Source: Corticium candelabrum (Eukaryota; Porifera; Homoscleromorpha; Homosclerophorida; Plakinidae). From it: a stretch of 64,000 nt of DNA. The stretch covers positions 5,442,279-5,506,278 of the forward strand of contig NC_085089.1 of the NCBI RefSeq assembly GCF_963422355.1, in the 5' to 3' direction. Position numbers and translations under genes: made by a program. This document shows positions 23,706 through 35,436 of the stretch, piece after piece. How positions within the stretch are numbered: position 1 is the first letter of the stretch; each line of letters starts with the position of its first letter. The notes below the pieces were generated by a model that was given only the letters and a program-made list of their open reading frames with translations, made no database searches and was not told the DNA's origin.

Positions 23706-24010
23706 ATTGTCGTGTCTAGCTAGAGACAACACACGGTAACTGTAACGCGATACCTGTCCATGAGGTCAGACTTCGCAAACGCTATACATGAATCTGTTTA
23801 GATAGTGCGTGTTTTCGTCGCCTTTCGGCGTTCGCGGATCGAGTTGTACATCATCATATCGGCGCGTGTTTGACTTGAACGTCTACAGACAAACTGAGTG
23901 ACGTGATGGCGTAGCAAAGAGGACCGTCCATCTGGGTAGGTCTGGTACGAGATAGAACAGCAACAGCTGCCTGAATCTACGGATGGGACAACGTCTTTCA
24001 CTACAGAATT
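23706..24010. repeat. duplicated segment A1
   Basis: About 300 bp (GTGTCTAGCTAGAGACAACA ... CTTTCACTACAG) recurring at about 28086-28400 with roughly 90 percent identity by eye and the same orientation. Minus-strand frames of up to 90 codons exist but differ between the copies, so coding capacity is unsupported. Confidence 0.75.
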
Positions 24011-24599
24011 CCACAAGTCCATTAGATCCGTGAACGTCGCTTCGTGCGGATGGGTCTCTGCAGTTGTCACTGCAGAGCTGCATGCGAAGTAATGCCGGAC
24101 GACGTCGTGTGCTGGCCGAGTAGCTCAGGTATGTACTATTGGGTTCTTAGTGAGAGACACCGAGTGGCCTTCTACCCTTGTGTAGCAACTCTATTGACCT
24201 CACAAAGCCCCGAGGCTAAACCATACTCTTAACTATAAACGCGGTTATGGTCCCTCCCATAGAAGTGGCCAACACAATCTAGTAACCTCTATTACAAGGT
24301 ATAGCTCAGACTCGTCGTTGTGATATGTTTGTAGAGTCTAGCTAGAAGTTAAGAGTACTGTTGCTAGGTGCATGGTACTATGTCAATAGAATCTAAGTAT
24401 ACGTATACCATACACCACCGTGCTCGATCATCACCAATGGTTTCTCATCACCAATATCTTCTCGCACCTGAGATTTACTAGATATTAATTGTTTTAGATT
24501 TTCTTCTCGTCTATATAGCGGGAATAGCAAAAGAGTCTAGGCTCGTCCTAGAGCGGAAGCCGTCGAAGAACCGCTCCATCTCTTCTCTAGAGTCAGCTG

Positions 24600-25073
24600 C
24601 AACAGCACGCGTTTGAAAGAAAACGACTCCCTTCAGCGTTGAGTAAAGACTATATTAGGGGTCAAGATTGGGGAAAAGGTTTGGTAACTAGGAAGCAAGG
24701 AGGAGCAGATTATGAAGTCCTAGTTGATAAACAGTTTGGCATATCGCCATGCTGACCAGCTGAAGAAGAGGATGTGGAAGGTAAAGATGCAAGTAGTTTG
24801 GTTGAATCAACGTCTTGAACCTGAAGCCCATCTGAATCAGCATTTTCAGAGAATGCTCCAGTAGAGTCAGTCTTCACTGGAAAAACAGTATCACCATCAG
24901 AGTCAGTCTCAGGTTTTACCACATCTGGAAACTCGACCTCCTCTACTGAAGCTCCTAGCATCGTTCGTGAAGAAATTAGCACTACCACAGGATACACCAG
25001 CTCCACTAAGAAGAAATGCGCCAAGAGAACGTATACGTAGACCTCCACAATGTTTGGATGTGTAAGAATTAGC
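24600..25073 (+). pseudogene. Ty3/gypsy-type retrotransposon pol 3' remnant
   Basis: Pieces in different frames read DYEVLVDKQ, then RHADQLKKR, then, ending at a stop near 25073, an open stretch with APLRRNAPRERIRRPPQCLD. The order 'integrase C-terminal chromo-like strand, W-RRH-DQL, Pro/Arg-rich RRPP tail' is typical of the end of Ty3/gypsy pol. Frameshifts near 24745 and stops break it. No LTRs were identified. The flank 24070-24600 and the 3' side 25074-25800 show nothing else I can support. Confidence 0.5.
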
Positions 25074-25825
25074 GGAAGGGAGTATAGTGTCAGGGACCAA
25101 CATAATAACGTCAGCGGACATAATGTATATGGAAAAAGGAAAAGTGCAGACAAGATGCCATTCCTTTCCGTCTTTTACACATTCCGTCATTCTGCGTTTT
25201 ACACATTTTTCATTCTGCATTTTACACACACCCCGAATTGTGTTGTCATGTGAGCGACGCAGTCATGTGTCCGCGAGTGTGTACTTCTATCTGTACTCTA
25301 GACAGCACTTGGGGCGTCGACAACAGTGAAAGCATGCAGCAAGAATCGAACGTCTTCACACTGGAACGTCCATTGTTTCCATGGCCACCGACATGGCGTC
25401 GACGACAGCCTAGACGTAACTATATTTATAACTGCCAACCTAGCTCAATCAAAATGCGTGAGTTGCAAGAAAAATACGAGAGAATGCGGGAGTTTAATCT
25501 TTTGACACGCCTACAATAGAATTAATATCGATAAATTTTATATCGTAATAAATGTTAAATAATGTATATAAATAATATATAATTAAGTATTTGCATGCTC
25601 GGTTGGAGTAGACGCCAATAATTTGCACCTGAGTATATTATGCAAAGTACAACAAATGTAAAACACAGAACTTGTACGTCTTACGTAACTTACTAAACTA
25701 TAAGCCTACATTAATTAAATATAAGAACGCGGTATATACACATTCTCGCGGCTATAGTTGGGATGCTCTAAATTCTAGTGTTTTGTGGCCTTCTTCGATC
25801 GCTTTTCCGGATTACAATAATTATG

Positions 25826-26075
25826 ATACTCTGGTTTGATATTAAATTTAAGCGCAATCGACTAACGTTTTAATTTAAAATATGTCATCACTAACAGTTT
25901 CAACCATTAATTAAATCGACCGACAAACTGTTGTGCAGCAGGCGGTGTAGGTCACGAGCGCGCGCTAAGCGATACGCCCCTTTTTCATCAAGCCGTTGTG
26001 ACCGTTCTAGATGGTTTCCTGAGCACAGAGTACCTGGTAAGTACTTTCAGTATCGATAAGAGTTGTTCTGTTGAC
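25826..26075. repeat. duplicated flank of fibrinogen-like genes
   Basis: TTATGATACTCTGGTTTG at about 25820 matches the 3' flanks of copies 1 and 2. About 25935-26070 (GTCACGAGCGCGCGCTAAGC ... GTAAGTACTTTCAGTATCGA) matches the 3' flank of copy 3 at about 55735-55860 in inverted orientation. This looks like the scar of a fourth copy whose coding part is lost. A conserved CCTG|GTAAGT could be a splice donor. Confidence 0.6.
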
Positions 26076-26589
26076 GTTGTAGGCTTAATGGTAATTGTAG
26101 TGGCGTTTGCGTACCTAGGAGACCGGCAGGCCCTGGCGAATTTTTTTTTTGGACACCCTTTCGACTTAGCCGCTGGAGCGAACAGTGCGCTGGTAGTACG
26201 AGGCTAGCGGCGCGGCCTTTGATTCTTGGTAGTCAATGGACATGTTACAACCGTGATTTTGACATAAACGAACTGCTTCGTTTTTGCGCATCTCTCAAAC
26301 AGTAACCTGCACCGTTTATTCAAAGGGGGCCCCAGTTTTGAACATCGTCTGCTGAACGTTGTTTTCTCTGTGCAAATCGACTTCAAATAGATTGGACGGC
26401 AGGTAAAGTGATTTCTAAATTACTATGAATTGCGATTAAACATTTTTTATTATTTCTAAAGTCTTTTTTGGATGCATATAGCTATGCACGTTGCCTCGAT
26501 TGAATTGTACGGCAATATTTACGCTGTTACATACACTGCATACATCAAATTGTGTACTATTTATTGCAAATCTATTTTCTGTGTGCAAT

Positions 26590-26880
26590 CATATAATATG
26601 CAATTAATAATACAATTATACAATACAAACTACTACTACCACAAATTTACTAACAGATAAACATTATCTAGTTGAAATGACAGCATTGATATATTTTAAG
26701 CATTACTTAGTTGGTATAAACACGTACGTAAAATAATGTATAGACGTTTCAATAATCATGACAAATCAGATGTTGGATATATATGCCTTTTGTGAACTGA
26801 CAGTATATTTTGAAATACATATCATGCCATTGGTTGTTATATAATTGGTGACATGAATGACAGTTATATATGTAATTAGC
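26590..26880. repeat. AT-rich local repeat, unit 1
   Basis: Sequence from TGCAATTAATAATACAATTA through ACTACTAC, AACAGATAA and CATTGGTTGTTATATAATTG recurs at about 29680-30190. A shorter relative occurs at about 28970-29030. These are tandem-type local duplications spanning 26.6-30.9 kb. Confidence 0.65.
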
Positions 26881-26895
26881 TGTGTGTGTGTGTGT

Positions 26896-26969
<74 letters not shown>
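26881..26969. repeat. (GT)n microsatellite
   Basis: A GT run of about 88 bp with one GGT interruption. Confidence 0.95.
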
Positions 26970-26970
<1 letters not shown>

Positions 26971-27384
26971 ATTGTGTGTGCGTACTTTACCTACTTGAAG
27001 TACGAGCAACATAGCTAGAACATAATCAATATTTGGTAAAGATCAAATGGTTGAAATGAAGACGAAGATCAATAGTTAGTTTATGCAGCAAATGTTAGGC
27101 AAACTCAACTTTGACATACTAGAATTATTAGTTTGTAGATGGTAATATTTTATTATATGATCTACACAGCTGATCAACTGAAAACTCTTTTTTAGTTAAT
27201 CTAGATTATTTAGTTATGTGGTGTTTATTGTTGCTGTCGACGATGTGACAGTGGAAATAATTTAATTGGAAAATTACTGCTGCGGCTAGTCTTTTACAAA
27301 CATTGATTTATTAAGTGCCTATCTGTTTGTATCAATATGCATGCAAGTGTTTTGACTTTATGTGTTGACTTATTTTTGCAGTGA

Positions 27385-28066
27385 CACTATTAAAGTCCGT
27401 TCAAAGAATGGAGAGCCCGTGGGAAAATTCCCGTATCTGGGCAAGTACGCCCCCTACGCCATTGATAAACATATCATTCGAAAGCACGTGACTAGGTGGA
27501 GTCAGATCTCTGGACAAATTAACTCTATATATCCTGGGTTAGTAGATACAGCTTGCTTCCTGAAAGAGACTCCTCCCATGCATTACCGACAAAGAATACC
27601 GCCAGTAAATGACACCTACGAGACTAATTGTATTAATCATTGTTGTCATTCTCATCGTCTCCTAGGAGGATCTCTTCAGTGTCTGAAGAGTTCTCCTCAC
27701 CTACTAATCTTTCTACCGCTTGTTCGAGCACGCCATCTGACGTTCTGTAATATTTTCTACTTTCTGGATGACATGGTCGACATACTGCTTCCATTTCGCC
27801 ACCGTCACATTTTCAACACCTTCTCTGGCCAGTTCTAATGGCAGAAAACTGTTGAACAGGACGGACCCTGACGTACTAAAGTAGATAGATATTAGGCAGT
27901 GAGGGCTGGGTAGCAACCACTGCTCTAAATGCTCATTTATCGATTGTTAGTATTACAATCTAAGATGAGAGCAATATTGTTGTTTCCGCCCTCTAGGCCT
28001 TATCTGGTAACCACATTTCCCACGGGCTCTCCATTCTTTGAACGGACTTTAGATAAATATGGCGTG
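27385..28066. mobile_element. transposon remnant bounded by ~45-bp inverted repeats
   Basis: AAAGTCCGTTCAAAGAATGG plus about 20 further bases at 27390-27432 is repeated in inverse at about 28008-28052. Between them the minus strand encodes a decayed C-terminal transposase-like tail: SFLPLELAREGVENVTVAKW, YVDHVIQKVENIT, then in another frame DGVLEQAVERLVGEENSSDT and an acidic GDDENDNND end. I recognise this as the usual end of a repeat-encoded transposase family. At least one frameshift (near 27740) separates the parts. Probably an internally deleted DNA transposon. Confidence 0.6.
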
Positions 28067-28085
28067 CACGCCATATACGTAATTG

Positions 28086-28400
28086 TCGTGTCTAGAGACA
28101 ACACACGGTAACTGTAACACGATACCTGTCCATGAGGTCAGACTTCGCAAATTTTTTTAGATATGCATGTATCTGTTTAGATATGCATGTATCTGTTTAG
28201 ATAATGCGTGTTTTCGTCGCCTTTTCGGCTGCGCACCATCATATCGGCACGTGTTTGATCTTGGAACGTCTATCTAGAGACAAACTGAGTGACGTTAGCG
28301 TAGCAAAGGGGACCGTCCATCTGGGTAGGTCTGGTACTGTACGAGATAGAACAGCAACAGTTGCCTGAATATACGAATGGAACAACGTCTTTCACTCCAG
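28086..28400. repeat. duplicated segment A2
   Basis: Second copy of the segment at 23706-24010. It carries a local duplication of the motif ATATGCATGTATCTGTTTAG around 28160-28200 and a few small indels. Confidence 0.75.
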
Positions 28401-28823
28401 ATCTCGAATTCCACAAGTCGTGCTGCGGATTCGATTTGCTCAAGAGAAAACTGCGAGACCAAGACAGAGTAGAGCAATCTTCTTTGATTCATTGCTGTGA
28501 TACGCAATATGAATAAATTAGAATGTTTTGACAAGCGGTACCCCTACAATTCGGAAGGGCTAGGCCAGCCCTGCTCTAACCTTCCTGTATATTGTAAACT
28601 GACCTGATGTATTCTGATTGGTTATGCTAAGCAGTAGCAAACCGCGTAGCCAGACCCTTTTTCCGTGTCATACTGTACTTCCGCGAAAATAGGGTCGCTT
28701 GTGTTGCACCTTGTGTATGATAAAGACTGATGAGCATGGCACTACTCAGTACTTAGTGGTTACTTATCTCTTATTTATCTACACTGGCTGGAATTTCCTT
28801 CTCTTCCTCTTCTTGCCAATTGT

Positions 28824-28930
<107 letters not shown>

Positions 28931-29269
28931 TTGAACAGCAAATATTTATATAGACATAATAAGAAATAATTGTATTATGCCTCTTTGTGAAGTGATGATA
29001 TATTTTGACATTAACTAACATGTACAATCCAAGAGAGATAATACTGTCTTTTTTATGATTGAACTATGTGTCCTTACGATTTTTGTTTTTGCTTGTTTTG
29101 TTTTTTTGTTTGTTGGGGTGAAAAGTTTAAACCACTGTATCTGTACATTGCTTCTGCATTGTCGTAAAGAACATCCTCATTTTACAAGTTTCCAGATCAT
29201 TCAAAATTTAGTTCACTTTTGAGCTAGTCAGTAACTTGATTCCGTATTCCAAAACTTAATTGTCTGTAC

Positions 29270-29460
29270 AGGCAAAGGCAACAAGGAGTCAACTCAAGAG
29301 AGTCACTTGGACAAGGCAAATAGTAGCATGGGACAGCACGTACAGTATGATCGAGTCAACTTTCTCATTACTATCAATGGAACTAGAAACGGTTGCCAAT
29401 TCTTGAGCAACGTTTCTGCTATATGTTGCTGAAAAAATCACCAAGATTTCTATTATACTG
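29270..29460 (+). other. exon-like duplicated segment, copy 1
   Basis: A segment with GTACAGTATGATCGAGTCAA and TATCAATGGAACTAGAAACG. One frame ends in ...HVQYDRVNFLITINGTRNG, then CQFLSN... and a stop. It is similar to 30405-30600 in the same orientation; there the matching frame ends GSQFLSNSSARCC and stop. Conservation of the reading frame hints at a duplicated last exon, but no upstream exons or named family were found. Confidence 0.35.
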
Positions 29461-30404
29461 CAAATAATAATTCACTTGTTTATAAAACCAAAATAATTCA
29501 GTCTGAGAATCAACAAAATCATTCTCTCGATTGCATGGCCAGCACAAAGCCCTACTTTAAATTATGTTTGTCCGTCCTATTGTCTACTGTCTGTTTGCCT
29601 GCCTGTTTGTCTTTTTGTTGTCTGTCTGTCTGTCTGTTTGTCAAGACAGACACAGACATGTAATTGGCATTGGTAATAATATGCAATTGATAATACAATT
29701 AGAAGAGTGCAAAGTACTCAGATGATTTAATCCTGTTTCACAACTACTACTACAAAAGATTATTAACAGATAAAGCTACACAATTGAACTAGTAGTATAT
29801 GATATGTACACAATATTTACTAATTAAGCGTTATCTAGTTGGTATATAAACAGGTACATGAAATAATCATTAGACATTTCAGTAATCATTACAAATCATA
29901 TTATTTAATGCAGACAGCATAATAATTACTAATGAATGATGACAACATAATTATAACAGTGCTGGTTAATTGCCACACAGCTATTGAGGCAATCTATATT
30001 TAGAGCTAGCATTGGTTTAGATTGAATTAAGTTAATTAAGTTAAGTCAAGTTAATTAACATTTCTTAGTTAATTGAGTTGGTAGTATCAGTCATTGTGTT
30101 GTTGACACTTGTACATTGGATTGCCTTTGCCAGCTGGCATTTTATTTCAAACTACATATTATGGCATTGGTTGTTATATGGTTGGTGACATTGTTCTTTC
30201 TTTCTTTGTTTCTTTGTTTGTTGTAATATGATGTATTTATGTACAGTGACTGGGGTCAACAGTTTCAACCACTGTATCTGTACAGTGCTTCTGCACTCTC
30301 GTAAAGAACATTCTTTTACAAGTTTCAGTTCATTCATAATTTAGTACACTTTTGAGCTAGTTTACTAACTTGATTCCATATTTCAAATTTTAATTGTCTG
30401 TACT

Positions 30405-30600
30405 AGTAAAGGCAACGAGTAGACAACACAAGAGAATCGCTTGGACGAGGCAAAACTGTGAAGAATGGACCAATGTCGCTAGTAGCATGGGAAGGCATGT
30501 GCAGTATGATGGAGTCAACTCTCTCATTACTATCAATGGAACTAGAAATGGTTCCCAATTCTTGAGCAATAGTTCTGCTAGATGTTGCTGAGGAAATTCA
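30405..30600 (+). other. exon-like duplicated segment, copy 2
   Basis: Companion of 29270-29460. It has about 45 bases (CAAAACTGTGAAGAATGGAC ...) absent from copy 1 and keeps the frame HVQYDGVNSLITINGTRNG to a stop after ARCC. Both copies are followed by the same 3' sequence (TTCACTTGTTTATA, CAGCACAAAGCCCTACT) and then a (CTGT)n tract, so the repeat unit is about 1.1 kb. Confidence 0.35.
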
Positions 30601-30717
30601 CCAACATTTCTATTATACTGCAAATAATTATTCACTTGTTTATAGAGCCAAGATCATTCAGTCTGGGAATCAACAAAATCATTCTTTCGACCAGCACAAA
30701 GCCCTACTCTAAGTTGT

Positions 30718-30830
30718 TTTGTCTGTCCTGTACTGTCTATTGTTTGCTTGCCTGTCTGTCGGTTTGTCTGTCCGTCAGTCTGTCTGTCTGTTTGTCTGTC
30801 CGTCAGTCTGTCTGTCTGTCTGTCTGTCTG

Positions 30831-30861
<31 letters not shown>

Positions 30862-30900
30862 TTGTCTGCTTGTCTGTTTGTCTGTTTGTCTGTCTGTTGT
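30718..30900. repeat. (CTGT)n microsatellite
   Basis: A CTGT/CCGT/TTGT tetranucleotide tract. A shorter equivalent at 29570-29642 ends the neighbouring duplicate. Confidence 0.93.
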
Positions 30901-31644
30901 TAATCCATTAGGTCGTAATTGATGAACGGAGTTATGGACTGATGTGGATTTGCTTACGTTTGAACATTTGCTTGTTGTATCTTTTGAAGTTTAAAATCAA
31001 TAAAGTAATCTGTCTGAATATTAATTGATTTAATACAAGTAATTTTGACAGTCAAAAGTTTGGTCCAAAGGTGAGCAGACTATATAGCTAGGAAGAACGT
31101 GGAGGAGACTCTAGACAAAGAATCATGGTGATGACAGACTTCAAAGTTAGATAAAGACTGAGTCAGAATAGGCATTGCATGTTAGTTAGTTTGTATTTCT
31201 GTCTCTATTGTCTGTTAAATGCAGCTGAAATTAGAGCACTGTACTTGTAATGGCTTGATACAAAATATATATTAGAATAATACGGGCTCTGGTTTCATAC
31301 GCACGTGATCCTCTCCGTCTGTTTCCGCGCGAACCTAAATTAGTTTGGTATAGCAAAAAATCGCTGCCACGAAGCGTACTTTTAGTGACGTCACTACTAC
31401 ACGAGAGAGCACCTGCGTGTTTGAAAACCAGCTGTCAGTTCCTGACAGAGAGTGTGCATTCTTCGAGTTGACAAACTGAGAGTAAGATTGACAGTAGGAC
31501 TGTTCAGTTGAATCGATCGTTTCGCGAAAGAGAGTTGCACACCGCAATTATCAATGCAGAGTGTACGAGCGTCTTGATCACTTCAAATTGATTATTGAAA
31601 GCGAAGAATTTAGTGAGTCCTGACTGAGAGAAGAGGGGAGCTAA

Positions 31645-32118
31645 GGCCGGGCAAACTTGATTCACAGTTTAACGTCCAGCCTTTTTCACGACGGCATGCG
31701 GGCGGGCAGTCATTATTCATTATTCATTTAATATTTTAATATTAATATTAATTTAAAAAGGACTGAAGACAAGGACGACATGTCGCTGCCAACGAAGACA
31801 GACGTCAAAAGGGCCGCCGCCGACTCGTTAGACATCTTCACAATAGAGAAGCGCCCGGCCTGGACTGATGTCAGCAGATCTTCAAAGGTTTCTGAAGGAG
31901 ACAGCGACAAAACAGTCCAGGGAACCAGGGTTTTCTTAGCAGTGCACACATGCACGCTTACGAAGGAAGCCATATTGTGAAAACTAACGTGCGCAACATG
32001 AGCCACAGGCACGTGCAAGGTGTCATGTGTTCTATATAATGAATAATAAAACATATTTTGTTTTCCCAAAATATGATGCGGGCAGGGACGTTAAACTGGG
32101 AATCAAGTTTGCCCGGCC
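31645..32118. mobile_element. 474-bp MITE with TAA target duplication
   Basis: The ends are inverted repeats of at least 33 bp (GGCCGGGCAAACTTGATTC, one mismatch, then CAGTTTAACGTCC). They are flanked directly by TAA at 31642-31644 and TAA at 32119-32121. A 3-bp TWA duplication with a G-rich terminus is the hallmark of the PIF/Harbinger superfamily. The interior has small open frames on both strands (31780-31980 plus, 31728-32069 minus) with no recognised motif. Confidence 0.85.
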
Positions 32119-32184
32119 TAAGATCATATTAGACGGCTTCGAATTCACCAATTCTTGACAGAGACTTCAATCGGTTAATAGATC

Positions 32185-32187
<3 letters not shown>

Positions 32188-32256
<69 letters not shown>

Positions 32257-32265
32257 GGCGTACGT
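32188..32265. repeat. (GT)n(GCGT)n microsatellite
   Basis: GT repeats passing into GCGT repeats. The equivalent place beside copy 1 (about 21778-21815) has only GTGTATGTGTCTAC, so the tract expanded after duplication. Confidence 0.93.
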
Positions 32266-32286
32266 GTCTACCTGTACACTCAGTGA

Positions 32287-33070
32287 GTCTAGAGAATACC
32301 AGGTATAAATTATGATACTCTGGTTTACTACACAACTCTTTTTCACCAATCTACTTACGTGCAATCGACAAACGTTTTCACCGATATAAATTTCCAATAT
32401 GTAATCTTTAGATATACACTTGCTGGCAAGCTGTTGTACAGTAACTGTTTCAATTGTAAACTACACCTTGAACAGTGGAGTCGAGTAGCGTAGTAGCCCC
32501 AGTTGTCTTCAGAACTCAGTGCGTCTGTGTTGGGTTTAAATGCACACGTTGTGTAGCTGCGGTCAGTTTGCATATGAACGCCATTTCTATTCCAAAATGG
32601 AACTGTCGTCTGTAATCCCAGGTGACCACGCAAATTGATGTATTCTACCTTTTTGCAAGTATTAGACAAGGTCTGCTTTGTTGGATCTACTTCTGTAATT
32701 CTTGCTCTCACGTAGTCTTAGTAGTCAATTCCCAAGGATAGAAAGTTGCACGTGGCTCTCCAGTAGGTGGAGTGATCTCTAATACGGGACATTCTGCTGT
32801 GAGAGAGACGGTGCATGTTCCAGTTGGGTGAATTCTCATTGATAGGCCAATTCACAGTCAGACTTTGTCGAAAGAAACCGATATGTTTGAGAGCAAACGA
32901 CTCGATGAGTGTGTAGGCAAATCCAATCTCGGTGTTCATATCACAGAAGACAACGTAACTTTCTTGTCCATCATCGACGACGTAATATCCACAGTGAGAC
33001 TCCCCGTGTTCCATGTGGTCAGCACAGGACCTGGCTGTGTAGTTTCTAGCAACAGTGAGCATGGGATTTA
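32287..33070 (-). pseudogene. fibrinogen-like protein, copy 2 (truncated pseudogene)
   Basis: Closely similar to exon 3 and the 3' flank of copy 1. The reading frame opens at about 33070 (SNPMLTVARNYTARSC). A C-to-T change turns the Gln codon of IDYQDY into a stop near 32717. After that the frame continues to SSEDNWGYYA, where about 170 bp present in copy 1 (the FRCTATAE region to the stop) are deleted, joining it directly to the 3' flank. The signal-peptide and spacer exons are absent upstream. Retention of the 3' flank argues for DNA-level duplication rather than retroposition. Confidence 0.85.
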
Positions 33071-33106
33071 AGCCACGACTGTTGTATTGGTATCCGAGAG
33101 TCTCAC

Positions 33107-33397
33107 GTGATCGTCGCCAAATTTTATACCCTGAATCAACGCCAGCGTCATATCCTCGGATCTCGTTGCAAAAGCAAACGTGACGTCGCTAGTCTGGCAG
33201 TACATACTTTGGGTTGGAGAGCAACGGAGACAGCAAGCCCAAAACGACTGACACAGTTAGACCATAGGAAAGTCTCTTGCAAGAGCAGCAATACGAGCAG
33301 CATAATAGACTATTTACGTCACCACCATCCGGCTGACTACAGGAAGATCAAGGAAGGCAAAGCGCCTTCGAAAAGAAAGGTCATGTCGATGGTCTAG
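33107..33397 (+). pseudogene. BED-type zinc-finger fragment (hAT-like)
   Basis: A 96-codon frame ending ...VSCKSSNTSSIIDYLRHHHP, then ADYRKIKEGK. The 'SNTS...HLRxxHP' pattern is the C-terminal half of a BED zinc finger, as in ZBED/hAT transposases, but the first CxxC half is not recognisable. It directly abuts the copy-2 fibrinogen-like pseudogene. Probably a transposon fragment. Confidence 0.4.
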
Positions 33398-33716
33398 CCA
33401 AAGATAGGTGACAAATTTGCAGCCACTAGCAAGTCAGCCGTTCTTCCCCCAGGTAGAAAGAGCTGACGTATGCTGTTACGTACTGGATGGCTAGGAACAT
33501 GCTACCATTACGAAGCGTGGAAATGGTAGGATTCAAGCAAATGTTAGCAGTGTTTTTGTCCATGCAGAAACCTCTAGCCCAAATGTAGGTAGGACTAATT
33601 AATGTGAGATGAGCATTTTGCAAGATTAATGGAGTTATTGTGAAGATACTGAGTTGCAAATTTAGTGTTGCAAATATGTTCAATATATCGTGATATCGTT
33701 GACTGGCAAGTATTGA

Positions 33717-35260
33717 TTGTGGGTGAATTTTTGTGATATCTCCAACACTGATAGGTATTACAAAGGTTGTGGAGTTCAGTTTTATCGCTTTCCAAAGGAC
33801 TGTGAGAGGAAACGAAGATGGATTGCCGCTGTCAATAGAAAGGCTTGGAAGCCCGGTGCATTCTCGTGGCTATGCAGCGACTATTTTGTCAATGGCGAAA
33901 AGAGCAATGATCCCACTTTTCCTGCCTACGTTCCGTCTTTGTTTGCGTACGTAGCCAGCCCTCTGAAAAGAAGACGTCAACGTGACATGGCGAGGTACCA
34001 GCGAGTCCAGGCTTCTAAGAAACGAAGGCTTGAGATGACATTTCAAACAGAAGAACCGTGTCAGCTAGGCTCGAGTGTCCAGCCGGTTGTCTCCCCCCAG
34101 GAGGTGAAAGACCATATGCTTGGGACTCTAGATAATATCAGTAACCTGTCACAAGTACACCACGTGACTAAAGAAATAACCCCAGTTCTGGAATATAACA
34201 TCAGCTCCTCAACTTCAATGATGACAGATGTGAGAGTATGAGAGATATTGACTGCCTTCAGACAGAATGTCAGCTATTGAAGCAGGAAAATCGTCTTTTA
34301 AAAGAAGCTGTTGGCAGACAAGTGTTCACTAAATCTTGGTTTGAGAGTGATGACAGCAAGGTGAAGTTTTACACTGGACTACCATCCATTCAAATTCTGA
34401 TGACTCTGTTCGACTTCATCACCATGTCTGTTGCTTGTAGTGATCGGTCCAGCCTGCCTTTATTGCAACAGTTTATCATGACACTGATGAAGCTCCGACT
34501 TAATATTGAAAATCAACATTTAGCATACCTGTTTGGTGTTCATCAGTCTACAGTTTCTCAAAATTTTAGGAAATGGATTTATGTTATGTATGAGAGGCCA
34601 AAGCCACTTGTGATATGGCCTGAGCGTGAGCAATTGCCAAGACTATGCCAATGTTGTTCAGGAAGAAGTTCAAACGATGTGTGTTTGGCTTGGATTGTTT
34701 TGAAATATTTATTGAGAGACCAACAGCTCTTAAAGCAAGAGCACAGACATGGTCAAACTATAAGCATCATAATACCATGAAGTTTTAATTGGAATTGTTC
34801 CTCAAGGTGCTATTTCGTATATTTCAAAGGCTGGGGTGGCCGTGTATTGGACAATTATCTTACGGAACATTGTTGTCTTCTGGACAACCTTCTACCTGGT
34901 GACGTTATCTTAGCAGACAGAGAATTTAATATTAGCGATGCTGCAGGAATGTGCTGTGCAGAGGTCAAGATGCCTCCCTTCACAAAGAGCAAGAAACAAC
35001 TCATTAACCTGGAAGTGGATTGCTCTCGCGAAATTGCTCGAGTCCGCATACATGTGGAAAGAGTAATTGGACTACTGAGGCAAAAGTATACCATTCTACA
35101 GGGAACTTTACCAATTACTTTACTCATGTCCAACACAGAAGACAGATTGAGTATGACTGATAGAATTGTTACAGTGTGTTCTGGCCTCTGTAATTGCTGT
35201 GAATCTGTTGTGCCGTTTGAGCGAATTTGTTTGATTTTACAACGGTTGTACAGACACTAA
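33717..35260 (+). pseudogene. THAP-domain DDE_Tnp_4 transposase (decayed)
   Basis: THAP transposases combine a C2CH DNA-binding finger with an RNase-H-fold DDE nuclease. Here a THAP-like domain (FYRFPKDCERKRRWIAAVNR, WLCSDYFVNG, YVPSLF) has Tyr where the zinc-binding His is expected. It is followed by a coiled coil (LQTECQLLKQENRLLKEAV), an HTH-like segment (HQSTVSQNFRKWIYVMY), DCFE and ADREF for the acidic residues, and HVERVIGLLRQKYTILQG. The frame breaks near 34235, 34640, 34783 and 34832 by what look like single-base losses. It faces the YqaJ gene (35437-37225, minus). A two-gene THAP-DDE plus YqaJ set is what I remember for ISL2EU transposons. Dead copy. Confidence 0.8.
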
Positions 35261-35436
35261 GAAATATGACACTGTAGAGAAGCTTTACCCAGTATGTGTG
35301 TTGTATAGTGTTGTAGTGGTTTATGGCTAAGATAACCACCATCGCCGAACAACTCCCTTTGTATTGCATGAGGCTATAGGGTTAGAAGCAGGAACCAATG
35401 CAAAGATTAGCAGCCAACATTGCCCTATTGTAGCTG

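Noticed and set aside
24710-25153. 147-codon minus-strand frame with a hydrophobic N-terminus and Ser-rich end
   Set aside because: The plus strand of the same region carries recognisable Ty3/gypsy pol end motifs, so the minus frame is more likely a shadow.
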